Shown: piece after piece, positions 1 through 13,410 of the stretch | Position numbering within the stretch: position 1 is the first letter of the stretch | Layout of the letters: the number at the start of each line of letters is the position of its first letter | Assembly (NCBI RefSeq): GCF_037975245.1 | Contig: NC_092575.1 | Location: 4,028,501 to 4,092,500 of the forward strand | Length of the DNA stretch: 64,000 bases | Direction: 5' to 3' | Origin: Apostichopus japonicus | Taxonomy: Eukaryota > Echinodermata > Holothuroidea > Aspidochirotida > Stichopodidae | The notes under the pieces: model-generated | Told to the model about the DNA's origin: nothing | Seen by the model: the letters and a program-made list of their open reading frames with translations, nothing else | The model's database searches: none | Made by a program: the position numbers and the translations under genes

Positions 1-3000
1 TTTGTTTGAACACATGCCAGGATTAACTGCTGGCAATTTCTCCTTAACAATTAATAGCAGGAACCGCTTCCACAGGGAATCTTATATTACAATAACTATA
101 TATGGCTGGCTAAAGACTAAATTAATAATCTGAGCATTACGAAAGTGTGACCAGTAGCTCTGGGTCTAATCCTAAGTGTCGTTTATTACGTCAAAGAAAG
201 ACATTTTTCTCATGATTTTTAAAGATCTGTAATGAAATCGCAATAAACAAAACAAGTTTCTCTGTACACATGTATTTGATTGCGAGATAGATAATGAGTA
301 ATAACTAATAATCATAATAGCATGTTAACAGCTGTGCTAATTTATTACTTGCCAGCTGGCTAGGCTGATGGATTAGACAAGTTTAGTGTTGGCTTGGATA
401 GGTATGTGATAGGTATAGTATAGGAGGAGCACAGCAAACATACACATACTGGAAAACAAAACTGTTGTTACTGTACATGTATCGGTATAGTTAGTTAATC
501 AAACGTGTCAAGCAAAGACAATAATAAAGGTTCTGTGGTATCCGACCAAGGACATGCCACCAAAGTACAACTGGGGGGGGGGGGGGGAGAAAAGTACATC
601 AACCTCAGTGTTTGCTGTCATTGAAATTTAATATCATCCCACCTGGACAATAGATTATCAATTAAGAAGGATTGCAGCGCACAGAATGGAGGAATAAATA
701 CAAGATAATTTAATAAGCTCTGAAAGTGTTTTGTAACTTTGGGGGTGGGGGGGGGGGAAGAGAAAAAGGGGATGTTTTAGTTGCTGAAAAAAAGAGGACA
801 TTTTGTTTTTAAATATTTGATGTTTCCTTGCTGAAGATCAAAAAATTTGTCTCATTCTTATCACCAAAGTTTAATCAATGTATCCATCATAATGTGAATG
901 CAAGAATACAGTAGCTAGCTCACAATGTTTCCACCTAACATTATGATGTGTACATTAGTCAGGTACCGTAGCTCGTAGCAACCGATAATATAACCATAAC
1001 AAATGCTCTCACCCTGAAATGTTGCATAAAACCAACATGCGTACAAGACTTGATGCATCTGTGTCAATCTCAAGGTGACATAATTGGCTGCAGTTGCTTC
1101 CTTTTGTCACAGTTATGAATCACTACGGTATGTTGCAATGTCCCATTTATCGGAGCTGTTAGAATTTACATTCATCAAAACTGGCAGGTTTAGCAGAATG
1201 GTGGGTTAAAGGAGAAGCAGTAAAATTCCCAATATCTTCCCTCCCCCCACACCCCCATTTGGAAGTGGGGGGAACAGCAAAATTAGAGCACCACAGTGGG
1301 ACTGACGTATTGTAAACTGGGGCCAGAGGCAAGCTTGGAGCGCAAAGCAATGTTGGCATGGGGGGACTCTCCATAGGCTCCCTGGTGGGGATAAAAGGGA
1401 GGTGAAGGTTTGCTGTTTTCATCATTTCCAGAACTTAATATCAGTTTCAAATCAGCATCATTTTGGTGGTTTTTAATGCAAGTATATAGAAACCAGCAGG
1501 TAGAAGAAAAAAGTTGTCTATCCTCCTGACCGAGGGTTTTTTCTTCTTTTCCCCTGATGTATAGTTGGACGGTTACAAAAGACTACCTGTATACGTCTTC
1601 ACTGTGCTTACTACTCCCCATCTAGTCACGTAGCTAGCCTAGCAGTATTGAAAGCGTATTCTTCACTCAACCCACTGACCTAACAGTTACTAACCCACAC
1701 TTCACGAGTTACAATATTCACAAGATTGCTTTCATTTTCAATTTCTTTGTGATCACTTTTAAATATTGTTGCATCAATTCAAGACGACAAAAAACCCAAT
1801 CAGAGGCAGTAAAGAAAAAAAATTACTACAAGTAAGAAACTATGTATATATTTACTGTATATTTTTTGTATAGTCATGTCATTCTTCCAACAGTTTCACC
1901 AATACTTCTCTACATGTATATAAACTGTACAAGCATCAAGTACAGTCGGTATGTACATGTGTCATTTGTCCAGTGTAAAATAACGTACATGTGTTTATGC
2001 TTCGTATTAACACAACTGCTACAGTACAGTAGGTATATACTATGCTGGTAGTTTCATATTTTATACTATCATGTTCAGTACACCGTGAAAAACACATATT
2101 TTCTGAATCGATTTCGACAAATCTGCCGACAATGTGTTACCCACTGACTTAAAACTTCCATAACAATGCAAAATGGAGTACGACTCAATGCACTAACAAT
2201 GTTTCCTTCAAAATGTAGCAAAATGATAAAGGTTCTGGGCAAAGTAAGTCAACTGTCTCAGCAAATTCAATTGATGACTCACACAGCTGAATATCTGTAT
2301 AGAACTGCAGACGCAACCCAAGAAGCTCCTCTAAATTAGAGGTTTGCATTTTCTAAACTCGTCAAACAAACAAGTCATATACATGTTTCCAACTCTGCAT
2401 ATACACCGAGTAGTATTGTTGATACGTACACAGTTGAGATTTTCGCTACAACTTCTGAAAAAAAACGCACTTATTTTTCAAATTTTGAGTAGTAATTTTG
2501 AATGCACTGACCTATCTCTCTTAATCAAAGATAGATTTTTCCTGCATAAAAACAACACAAACTGCTAAACAACTTTGGGCTTTGTATACAAAGGTTCTTG
2601 ACCATATCGCATGTGCGATGAAATACTGGATAAATTATTCCCTGGTGATGGCAATAATTTAGTGACGTTTTGGTGAAATAGCCATTTTGAGGGTTAATGA
2701 ATTTTGTTTAACTCATAAAATACTGATCAGTAATGTGGTATCTGAGTACAAAATAGGCATAAGGCATATAGTTGCTAAATTGTATAGCAGATTTGCCTAT
2801 TCTGCATCTGAGAAGCTGATTTCTCAACGTCATATTAATTGTTCTGGTTGACGCAAGAGGGAGAGTCGTGACGATACAGGCAGGTGAGTGAGAAAGGGTA
2901 GTTAATATGCAGAAACTGCAGAGATGCAAACATCAATATATATATGCGTTGTGTGAAAACAGGGACGTACTTGAACGGCTTTTTCTCAGTCTCCCTGCAC

Positions 3001-5574
3001 AGAACTAAACCTCTTGTGTTGCAATCTGAAGGAAAACCACTTAAGTAACAATGAAATACTTCATGCATCAAGCCTTAAGTTTCACAATCTTAGCAACTTA
3101 ATAGCTAGAATAAAAAATGAAAGTGCTTAAAAATCTAATGGATATAACAGGGTTCCCACTGGCATTTTTTTTTAAATTACAGGACACATCAGGTATTCTA
3201 AAGGCTTATGGGGGCGATAACATTCTGCTGATAACAAGCAGTAGAACGAGGCTCACGTTAAGTACAAAAATTATGTTATTTTTGTAATTTTTTTGTCTAA
3301 ACCATATCATGAGTTTGTGTTCTTAATGTCTTGGCTGCCTTTCTTGTCCACTGGCAAAACTGCAAAATCCACTGGTATTTCACCTGTCAATAGCATGAAT
3401 TTAGAGACCTGTATACACACAGCACACCCATAACTCATTGATACAGGTCTTTTAAATTTGACCAACATTGACACACTGCTCCACACTGCACAGTATATAA
3501 TTATTACTGCTAGTCCCATATAAACCAGCATAGGAGCTATAGCTCAGGCAAATTTTCGTTAATTGTATACCATACCAACTGTTGCATTAATCAAAGAGGT
3601 ACATCAAATATGCAGTACGGTAAGTAGAAGGAATCCACCCCCCCCTTTTTCAAATTAAACGAGCCGTGAGCAATCACTGCCGTATTCGCTACGTAATTAT
3701 ACGACACCATAGTGGTCTGCTATCTGATGCATTCCCAAAATAGAGAGTGTATCACAGTTTTGTCAGATAACGGGAAATTAGATAAAGCCTCCCGGGCAAG
3801 TCTACAGCATGACATGAATTCCATCCCATACAGTCGGACTACTACCGTGCCAGCTAGTCCTTCCCAGTGCGAGATATTACTATCCAGACACACACACGTG
3901 TAGGTTACAGTGTGCCATCACTGTTGCATACATGTTGTACAGTAGCACTTGAACACGTCTGTTAACAGAGATCGTCCGCAATGTGTGAAAGTATCACACC
4001 TACCACTCTTCTACAATGAGAGAGAGAGATTTGCTGTTTGTATGTTCTTCATTCGTTTGCAGACAGCATTCATGTGCATACACATACAGTAGTTTACAAG
4101 TTAGCATACTGTAGCTTTAGAACAGCTATCATGTTTTCATTGCATGTTAAATGTGTAAAGGCAATCGTAACCACAATGACATTTTAACTCAATGACATTT
4201 AACATTTAATAATCAAGAGGTCACTCTTATATAATTTGTCTCCATTTTATTATTTTTTGTGTGGGGGGAGGAAGGCACATATGGGAGAGAGGGGCATTAA
4301 CACGATAGCATTTTGAATGACAGACTTCATATCTTTAATTGCACCCTGAGGCAAATTTACATTATTACCACGTCAAAATATTCCCCATTATACGCTGGAA
4401 TAGGCTGAGCAATGATGTAGTACTAGTCTTCAGTACTAGGAAAGGTTCTGCAAAATAATTAATTTCTTATCTTTGCACCGACAAAGTCAATCTCTGACAG
4501 ACAACATTTTTTTCCTTCCTTTGAATTTGGTTTTTTCAGAGTTCCAGACAACAATTTTTTTCTTATTTCATTTATATGTAGCTGTAGGGTGATATGAAAT
4601 GGAATTTCAAAATGGCATTAAAACTGAGGCCATTAGTTTTACATGTCTTGTTTATATATATATATGGTAAGAGTTCTCTTTATAGTCTAAACAATAAATT
4701 CAAAAGAGAGGTTACTAAATTGCAAAACTTGCTTAACAGTAACTTACTTTTAAGAAGGAAAATTTTCAACAACTACCTTCTGCAGAAATACCAAAAATTT
4801 CAAGATTGTAAAACAAAATAACTTCTTAAATTGCATAATCTGCTCAATTTGGAAATTTTCTGTAGCATTTTGCTATGAAATATCAGAGAAAATTATTTCG
4901 TTCATGAAAATTACAATGAAAAGAGTCATAAAATCCATTTAAGTTAATTATGGAAAGCTTAACAACCCCTCCATCTGCCCCCCCCCCCTTTCCAAGCTAT
5001 GATATAAGAGCTATAAAAAAACAACTCCACTACCACCACCACACACATCTCCATCTGTTTCATTGCCTGAAAAATTCAGGCAGAAAATATCTGCCCTTGT
5101 GGAATATTTTTGAATAAATTGTCCCTATTAAACCTGTAGCATCATCTGAATAGTCAGTTTACAAGGTAATTACAGCTGTTATAAATTTTAATGAGTTGGG
5201 AAATATTAGATTCCAGCACAATGTACAGAGCTTCAACCAGACTGGCGGGTGGTGATTGATTAGCATTTCTTAGCAATCAACCTTGCTACTGAGTCTGAGA
5301 TAGATCTGTTTGGAAGTTTCTGGTTATAAATAGATCCCGATCACAGGGAATCATTTAGTGTTAACATTTTGTTGCAGTTTTAAAGGGTCTGAAGTTTGTT
5401 ATCTCTGATGATAAAGTGCTCTGATTCCTATGGAAAAAAACCTGCTATATATACATATTTGCACGTGTATAGCAACTTGCCCATTTGGCACAGCATTTTG
5501 TGATTAGGAATTAGATGAATGATTAATCCTGGGATGTTGGCCTTTAAGAATTCTTCATGTCAAGAACAACTTCA
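1..5574. other. Left part of 14-3-3 intron 1, no gene seen
   Basis: If the 14-3-3 model is right this is intronic (minus strand). The stretch is AT-rich with G or C homopolymers near 572-587, 740-757 and 4980-4988. All open frames are short, without recognisable domains. No RNA gene or clear terminal-repeat element was recognised. Confidence 0.5.
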
Positions 5575-5582
5575 GTCCAGAT

Positions 5583-6919
5583 TAGCGTTGTGCGGAAGTC
5601 GGATTTCACACAACCGGTAGTGTTGCAACATGAATACCGGTATCGTAACTACAACCGGTATTTTCCTCAACTTTCATCTACGGTTCAAAGCACTTAGTTA
5701 CGAGACTGTCAATGTCATACATTCAATATGCATAGCCTAGGCTATGTACATACTCTTACGCGCACGTTTATAAAAAAAAATATAAAAAATAACACGCTAC
5801 ATTAGGGCCTTTGTTTTTTAACATACACTTCCAAAAAGAAAAGCACAAACCTTGAAAACAAGCAACCCACACCATCCTTCATTCATACTCGACGTACGAT
5901 ATTAGATTAACACGTTCGCACGTGGATTAAACTTGTAATCCGTACACAAACATAAATTGGGAGTTCCCCACTATTCCATGATATTGGAATAGGGCAACCC
6001 CTTCAAGTTCAAAAGTTCACAATGAAAAGTTTTTAACTATCAACAAGTTACCACGTGTTTGGAACTTCAGACAATTAGAATATAACATAGGGGCTACGTA
6101 AATACGAGATTACAAACTACATACATAAGAATAGTACAGATTTATTTATATCGTTAATCGGCTGTTGTTTACTCCAGGAAATATACTTTGAATACGTGCA
6201 ATATCAATCTTTCGTACAAAAGTTCTTAAAAATTGAAAAAGTAGCGAAAGATAAATATAAATGACATCGTGGAACCCCCCGCATTAATAAACGAATCCAT
6301 TTCATTACAGCATCAAATCTCAAGTATTGCACTGCTGTGTACCAGTACCGTATCCTAGGCTATAATAATATACAGTCCCGTGCGAAGATGGATTTAAACT
6401 GGATATACTCCCTGCGGTTTTGGCTCAAAATTTATAAAATCGTTAAAATTATTATAGCAAAATGAGGTGAAATGCATAAGGGTAAGATTTTGTACATGGG
6501 AACCTTGACAATCATCGTTTGAAGGAAGAATAAATAACGAAAATTTCAGAATAACTTTGAGGTCCCGTACATGTTGAGCGCAAGTAACGTTCGATATTTA
6601 TTGTAGCCTAGGTCCAAATTACTACGTGAAAAGTTGATTTGTTAATATATAGCCTAGTCTAGGCCAGTACGTAAGTTGATCAGATATTATTCAAACTAAG
6701 AACACAGAAACCAGAAAAAATTGTGTTTTGTTTTCTTTATTTCAAATAGTAACACGTAGATATTTTTATTATGTCCGGGATTCCCGGGAATGATACCGAA
6801 ACGAATATAATAACCGGTTGTTTTCCCAATACCGGTAGTAGTTAAACATTGCACTGTGATCGGGATTAGTCAATACCGGGATCGGGATACCGGGATTACC
6901 GGGATCCCGCACAACCCTA
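5583..6919. mobile_element. hAT-type non-autonomous DNA transposon, 1337 bp
   Basis: The left end is TAGCGTTGTGCGG and the reverse complement of the right end is TAGGGTTGTGCGG. An identical 8-bp target duplication, GTCCAGAT, sits at 5575-5582 and 6920-6927. Eight-base duplications with TAGGG/CAGGG-type tips are characteristic of the hAT superfamily. Subterminal DNA is rich in CCGGTA, TCCCGG and ACCGG motifs (5590-5660 and 6775-6905), which may be transposase-binding repeats. No transposase frame is visible, so the element is non-autonomous. It sits in 14-3-3 intron 1. A related but broken copy flanks the nest at 34055-37146. Confidence 0.85.
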
Positions 6920-6927
6920 GTCCAGAT

Positions 6928-9900
6928 GCAAATGCAAAACAAGCTACAGTAGGTTAGGTACATCCATTACAATGCTAGTGTGTTAGTGCTATTTCACTTA
7001 TTATGTTCATTTCATTTAAAAAAACCAACAGTATAAACAGCAAATATTTGTAAAAAGGAGTATTATAGTGTCTGGAAATAAGCAGATAGTCTTTAACAAC
7101 TTAAGGGGACACAAACCCTACCCTCATCTTTGGCTTTATATCACAGGCATGTTTGTAAATGACAACTCTCCCCCACCCACCCCCAAAGGGCTGAGAAGTT
7201 CCGTTCGTGAGGTGCTAGTTTGTAAGTCGTATCTGAGAGCTGTCATAACTGTTAAATCTGTGATGTCATAATGCCACTACGATCTGAAACATTTGACTTT
7301 CTCTTTGAGTTTTTCCTTTTCATGTTTTTCAAGGTAGAATGTCAACTGTGTTGACTCTGGAGCCTTATGCCATCATAACAGCATATATGCAAGACCATCT
7401 CTATTTACAGAAAAAACAACATTGTAATTAAATATCATAAAGGAAAGCATCAACAAAACTGAAGGAAAGCATAAACAAAACTGTAGTACATGTTGCTCAA
7501 TGATGACCTCATTAGACTTGATCAAGTCATCAGCGTTAAAGTGCGTGAAAAGATTTAATCCGTGTTATCTCTCAAACAAACAAAATCATTTTCCTTAGCT
7601 GTTTGGGAGAGTTCTTGACAGTTTTCTTTTACCACATAGACCAATGAATGGTTGGGCTTGTGATTCTTTAACTGTTTTAAAGATCTGCTGAAAGACTTCG
7701 ATTACACTAACTCACTCACACTATACTGTTTTAGCTGCTTATGCATACAACTGTACAGTATAATAAAATATAATAGCCGAGACCATATATGGAAATGACT
7801 TAACAAGATGATAATTACAGTTTTTGACAGTGCATTGTATTTTACCCTTACAGTTCAAACTTTCATGAACCTGAAATAAACCCAGATCCTTCCTATATCA
7901 GACTTTGATCTGGCATTATAGAGCATTCTACTAAATTAATTAATTCACTACCCATACTGAAACTACAGGAGTATCTCTAGACTCTTCACTGTATTATATA
8001 AAACTATGTGAAATGTTAGTGATTTCAATACCAACAATCAAAACTGACGCCAGCCTGCTGAGAACAATGGCAATTGAACAATGTTTGCAATTTACCTGAT
8101 AGATCCACTCCAATGAGTCAAAGCATACAATGATAGCTTAGTCAGCGTTTTCAGAGAAAAAGGTCTTGTGTAGAAAAAATACTATATGATGAGTACAGTA
8201 TGTATGTCAGCAGTCGGAAACTAACGTCGGGCATGATCGCATACAAGAATTTGAACAACTTTTGACTCTGTTGCAAAAATCTGTATATATGTGTTTAATC
8301 ATGCAAACGTTTTACCAATTCCACACTAACTGGTATAAATTTATGTACTTGATGTTGTATATTGCCCTATGCAGCATTGAGCCTCAACATTAACATTGAT
8401 TGAAGCCTTGAATTAATAGAGACAAAACATTGCATTTCATTTGATTTCTAGATCTATGCATTCTTCTCGAAAGAGCTACATTTAGTTTGGTGATAGCCCG
8501 GTTTCTGAGAAACACGTTTCAAAAATGAATAGTACATGCCAACCTTACGCATTATGAATTGTTTCAATTAAAATTGTGTTCCGAGAAGTGGTTACAACTT
8601 TTGACTGTTAAAGATGGCACGTTACAGGGTCCATCAGTGTGCAGGTAAATACAATACTGTATGTGTAACACAGACTGCAAAGTTAGGGGGACATGTGAAC
8701 ATACAGTTCACCACCAACATACAGTTCTCCTCTACACACTGATTTTAACATCTTAACTATGAATGTATGAATATTAACAGGAAACGTTTTTACATATTCC
8801 TAAGGTATACGGTCTTCATAACAACAGGTATAGCAAGACAATATAACTAACTTTTAAATTTTAAATTTATGTTAATACTATCCTCTAAAGGAGAGTGGCC
8901 ACCCTTTCACAAGTCACACTTGTAATAAAAGGTAGATGAAAGGGTAATAGTTCCTTTGTCTTTGCTTTACAGGAGGACAAGACGTTGAAGGTATTTTAGG
9001 TAGAGGCAAACGAATAGCATTTCAATAATACATTGGTATTGGTAGGGACCATTGCCTCAATATATCAAATCTACATGAAGATAAATTATCATATTTATGG
9101 ACAGGGAATTGGGGGATGAGTTGAGTGGGAAAGAGACTTCAGCCTATTGGCCTACATCGGTATGTACACTACAACAAACAGTAATAACAACAAACTGTGA
9201 TGGTTACATTTTGTCCAAACATTTCCAAACAACACTGGCATACATATTAAGTTAACAAAAAACTAACCATTGATTGATATTATATTATACTTAAATTTCA
9301 CCATCTACTTCTTAAGTAAAGTATTTGTAAAGAAAGTGAGTACTTGAAAAGAATTAGAATTTAAGTAAAATGATGAACTTTTATGTAGGACAGAAAGGAA
9401 TACTATATACTGTACTGTAGTATCCCCACCCCTGTCAAATGGCCTTGACCTTTCTCTTACATTGTTTAGCTGATCTTACCAACTGGACTCATGAGAGCAT
9501 TACTTTATTTCAGAAAAGTAATTACAGGTTTGTATATGCATGCATTTAGAAGAGTGCTTTCTCTTTCATAGAAATAACAGGTCTGTTGGACTCTGCTCCC
9601 ATTAGAAGTTGTCTCAGCCAATGTACAATGATTCTGCAGTACACACACTATCATATAGGTCTATATACGCATGCAGTTACAGTAGTATCATGTACACTAG
9701 CATCCCAACTTCCATCCCCTGATCCAGTTTCTATCATAAGTTGTCTCAACCAATGGTCACATTCTCATATCCCTACCAGGAGGCCACATCTCATTATGAT
9801 GAAGAGTCTTAAAAGGGTTAAAATTCAAGTAGATATTTGGGTATATTTCAAATCTTCAATATATAAAATTAAGGGATAATTTCTGTTGTGATAAGACATG

Positions 9901-11218
9901 AAAGTCAACATTCAAGGGTAATGGCTATGTGGAATTTGTCAGTACTCTGCTCTTGTTGGTAAACTCACAAAACAATTGACCAGTTCTACTACGACCTGAC
10001 CATAACAATTATTACAAACTTTCATATCTCAGTGAAACAGTTTCAATATCTCTTCCTTGAGGTTGAAGTGAAACCTTCACTATTTCAATTCAATACTAAC
10101 TTATACCACAACCTTTGCCCAAAGCCAATCATTATGGTTTGTACACAAGTAAAGTGGCCTACACAGTGTTTTGTATTGGAATTGACTCTCGATGCTTTCC
10201 ATCTACATCCGATTCTAACCGGAACAGACTCAAATACTATAGATGACTTCTTCGAGTTCTTCGAAGTGAGCTTGTGACATATATATGTAGTAAAAACAAA
10301 TACTGGTAATGATAGGCTTATAATGGGTTCTACCACTGTCACTGAACAATATCAGTACTACCACCAGTCATAGGCTGATCATCAACTCTCAAACATGTCA
10401 CAATCTGCTCTACTTTTTCTTTCTTAAATTTTTGCCTATTCAAGATTTTATTCCTTCACCAAACCCACTGCCCAAATCCACTGCTATGATTCATAGTTAA
10501 ACATGATTCAGAACTGTAGAGGTGTATATGAAGAACATTCAATTATTATATGAAAATAATAAAAGAAGAAACTTTAAAACAAAGATTTATATATTATATG
10601 ATCAATATTGATTTTATTATTTTACACAGCTTATAACATAAAAAAAAAAACGTATGAAGCCCTTATCCTAGACCTGGACCTAGCGAAGCCTTATCCTGGA
10701 CCTGGGCCTCAGCTAGGGCACCATAACTTACTAATACTATAGACTGTATTACTATCAGCAGGTCCCTAAGTTAATCCTGAAATTTAAAATGTAGCCTAAC
10801 TCTATAGCATAACAGATTAACACAATATTTAGGCCTAGGCTACGAAGGAGATGTAATGGAGGGAGGAGATGAAATGGAGGGAGGAGATGTAATGTCATCA
10901 GAATCACCAACATTTAGTTGCAGGCTTTCTCAGTTTTTCATACATTCAGTGTTTCCTTGTGAGTATAGGTTGTAACATTAGGAATAACTGTTGGTCACTC
11001 TGATGACCGTACACAGCTAGTATAGAAGTACAAGGCCTAGGCCTATATGTTCTTGTAAAGTCAATGACTATCGTTGGTTACCGACGTTGGTGTGCAGCAG
11101 TCATTTCATTGAACTAGCGTCTGTTGTTAGGCAATACCTGTTCACAGTACAAAAGCCTGATAGCAATGAGGTTTTCGTTAAGACATTCAGAGAACTACAC
11201 CAACGTGAATGATCTTAC
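6928..11218. other. Right part of 14-3-3 intron 1, no gene seen
   Basis: AT-rich sequence without recognisable coding exons. Small local duplications are present: a 22-base unit twice around 7438-7485 and a roughly 27-base unit twice at 10657-10710. Nothing else is supportable. Confidence 0.5.
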
Positions 11219-11282
11219 CGTCGTAACGTTCTGCCTGTTCCGCTAACTTAGCCATGTAAACGTTCTCTTCTTTGTCTGCCAT
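11219..11282 (-). CDS. YWHAE: 14-3-3 protein (epsilon-like), first coding exon, partial gene
   Basis: The minus strand reads ATG followed by 21 codons (MADKEENVYMAKLAEQAERYD) ending TAC GAC G before a consensus donor gtaaga. The VYxAKLAEQAERYD block is the N-terminal helix of 14-3-3 proteins, and VY-AKLAEQAERYDE is closest to the epsilon class, whose first intron also falls inside the codon after YD. The start is supported by the alignment and by a good initiation context (aaaATGg). 14-3-3 proteins are dimeric cytosolic adaptors that bind phosphoserine/threonine motifs. I searched the minus strand down to base 1 for the conserved second-exon block around ARRASWR and did not find it, so intron 1 appears longer than 11 kb and the remaining exons lie outside the window. 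A different 14-3-3 class is possible because only 21 residues are visible. Confidence 0.8.
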
Positions 11283-11560
11283 TTTCGTGAAAGTTTACTT
11301 CTCCGGATTATAACAGATGAGAAGAGTCTACCTCTTGTGGTTGTAGATTTCCAAAACTCGTTAACATGTGCATGTAACTGTACGTACGTGTGTAACGGGG
11401 TAATGATAGTAGTCTGCGTTAAAAAAGAAGTTCCGTTGATCGTCTGGGTGAATCACCTAACATGTATTTATAATATTATTCCGCCACACCTTTCTAACCC
11501 ACCTGTCCTGTGTGTTTACAAAGCTTCCGCACAATACACATTTCCCCGCATTTTTTAGTC
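11283..11560 (-). promoter_or_regulatory. Probable 5' UTR and promoter of the 14-3-3 gene
   Basis: This lies immediately upstream of the 14-3-3 start codon on the minus strand. It is richer in CpG than the surrounding DNA. I cannot fix a transcription start or a TATA box, so the assignment rests on position only. Confidence 0.35.
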
Positions 11561-11825
11561 CATCTTACGGACACAGATCAACTAGGCAGCAAGAGGAGAG
11601 GTAGTTCTAGAAGAGAAAGTACTATGGGCTGAAGTTGGTCTATATCAGCGATGGGTTCGCCATTGATCTTCTGGAACAAAGTAAAATTTTGTAACAAAAT
11701 CCGTGATACCTACTCCAGTGACAAAAACGGTTAACAGATAAAACCAGTAATTAGAACTAACTTGCATGTAGTCTTCATTTATAGCTTAAATATGCCACGA
11801 AATTAATTCTTTTCGGTGTTTATGT

Positions 11826-11916
11826 GGGGGAGGAGGGGGGAAGGGAGCCCCAGATCCCCTATGTGCGAGTCGGATTCCACGACCTCTTCCATAGTTTAAA
11901 TTCTGGATCCGCCCTT
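11826..11916. repeat. Possible remnant end of a hAT element
   Basis: A G-rich stretch is followed by an end whose reverse complement is CAAGGGCGGATCCAG, typical of hAT tips. I found no matching left tip or target duplication, so this is probably a truncated copy. Confidence 0.3.
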
Positions 11917-12122
11917 GATTTGTGTGAGAAAACCTTCAGCCACAAGTTTTCGAATGGGGGCCTAGCCACATAAATTTCCGGGGTGCACGACCTTTACCCT
12001 CCTCCCCTAGAAAATAAAGAGAGATCAGTCCCCTCCCCACTAGCATACAGAATATTACAATCAATCCTATTATACAGTATATAAATATGTTACATATATC
12101 TACATACAGAGAAACGTCAATA

Positions 12123-12416
12123 CAGGCGCGTAGCCAGGAATTTGCCAAGGGAGGGGCGAAACTGTAGATTCGGCATTGCAAACTATCTAAGCGTAGCGCC
12201 ATCATAATTGGCGCGAAGCGTACAAGAAAATTTTGGTTGAAAATGCCTCCCAGATCGCTGAAAATGGCACTTCCCAGGCCTTGTAAGTTGCATCTTAGCA
12301 TTTTCTCTTTTGAAAATACTAGCGATATCATAAAAACATTAAAAATAAAAATAACAAATATGCTCAAGGGAGGGGGCGGCTGCCCCCTTCGCTCCCCCCC
12401 CTTGGCTACGCGCCTG
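12123..12416. mobile_element. hAT MITE, 294 bp
   Basis: Tips are CAGGCGCGTAGCCAGG (left) and, read inwards from the right, CAGGCGCGTAGCCAAGG. The 8-bp target duplication CGTCAATA is perfect at 12115-12122 and 12417-12424. The interior carries the module around 12209-12236 (GGCGCGAAGCGTACAAG), which also occurs in inverted orientation in the hAT nest at 14368-16116. No transposase is encoded; open frames crossing it are incidental. Confidence 0.9.
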
Positions 12417-12668
12417 CGTCAATAAACAATAAATGTGTTATTTCATGTGTAACATTGTAACTGCTTCAGTTCCCTGTAACCTAAATAATACGAAACGTTA
12501 CAAAGCAAGGCAAACATCCATCTCTCATCGAGAATGAGAAAATCATTTAAAACAGCGCCCTCTAAAAATCAACTTCTCGCGGGATTGACGCTAAAGTTAC
12601 CAATCTATATCACCACATAAGTAATATATGTAAGTTTGTATATCACACTGAAGTGTCTAGCACGTGGG

Positions 12669-12863
12669 ATATATCTTCTCGGCTTTTTGGCTAAGATCAT
12701 GTGTAGTATCTGTTCCCTTCGAGGGGGATCGTGATACACACTTGACGATGATCACACAGTCACAGTCTCGATGCAAGGGGACTGGGGTTGAGAGCGGATC
12801 AGTCGTTCGCTTGTTTGGTGTTTCGTGCCCAGGTTCTTTCCTAGGTGACTTTTCTTAATAAGT
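12669..12863 (+). ncRNA. U2 snRNA-headed RNA-like sequence (candidate SINE or chimeric snRNA)
   Basis: Bases 12671-12714 closely match the first 45 nucleotides of U2 snRNA: the stem-loop I sequence (CTTCTCGGC, TTTT, GGCTAAGAT) followed by the branch-point-pairing region (GTGTAGTATCTGTTC). After this the match stops, and the usual U2 stem IIb, Sm site and stems III-IV are absent. Instead the branch-pairing segment folds into a long hairpin: GTGTaGTATC pairs with GATACACAC, CCC pairs with GGG around a TTCG loop, and the outer ATCAT pairs with ATGAT near 12752. A second small stem (GCCCAGG with CCTAGGT) lies near 12828-12847, then a T-run. The sequence atatatcttc occurs at 12669-12678 and again at 12864-12873, flanking the unit. 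A functional U2 gene is unlikely. A U2-headed SINE or a retrotransposed chimera fits better. Confidence 0.55.
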
Positions 12864-13410
12864 ATATATCTTCAGAGTTAAAGCTCTTTACATCTGTTTG
12901 CTTGCAAAACTATGCCGCAAGAACCGAAACGTCAGACCCTCTAACGCCCTGTTATTAAAACTGTTTTGCTTGGTGACCCCATTTTCACCTTCTTGTCGAC
13001 CCTCTAGTGGGTGAATGTCGTGATCTGGGAAAGGGAAAGAGGTATATCCCCTAAAATTTTGAGAATTTTGTTTTCAAATGATTAAGGATGCTTAGCTGCA
13101 AACTGGTGGTATATTTTGCAACTTTAGAAGTAACTTATTTTTCAAGACGGTTCCACAAATACCGACAATTTTTGTTCTTCCGAAGTTTCGGCGACACTCC
13201 AGTGAAAACATCATAACTACCCTAAAAGGTGTTCGCGACCGCCAATTTGAATACCAGGGATTTAACGTATATACATCTACTTTGGAAGAGAAAAGAAGTT
13301 TTGTCCAGAAAGTGATTCGAACCTGTGACCTAGATCAGGATTATAAGTTCAAAGGTGACGTCCTAGAAAACGAATTCCTTGCTCCTTCAAATTCCGATAT
13401 TATCCTAACC

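Noticed and set aside
1159-10342. Many 60-97 residue frames in the left 10 kb
   Set aside because: None has recognisable domains, coherent codon use or splice-consistent neighbours; they lie within an intron.
12669-12863. A functional U2 snRNA gene
   Set aside because: Only about the first 45 bases match. The Sm site and stems II-IV of U2 are missing.
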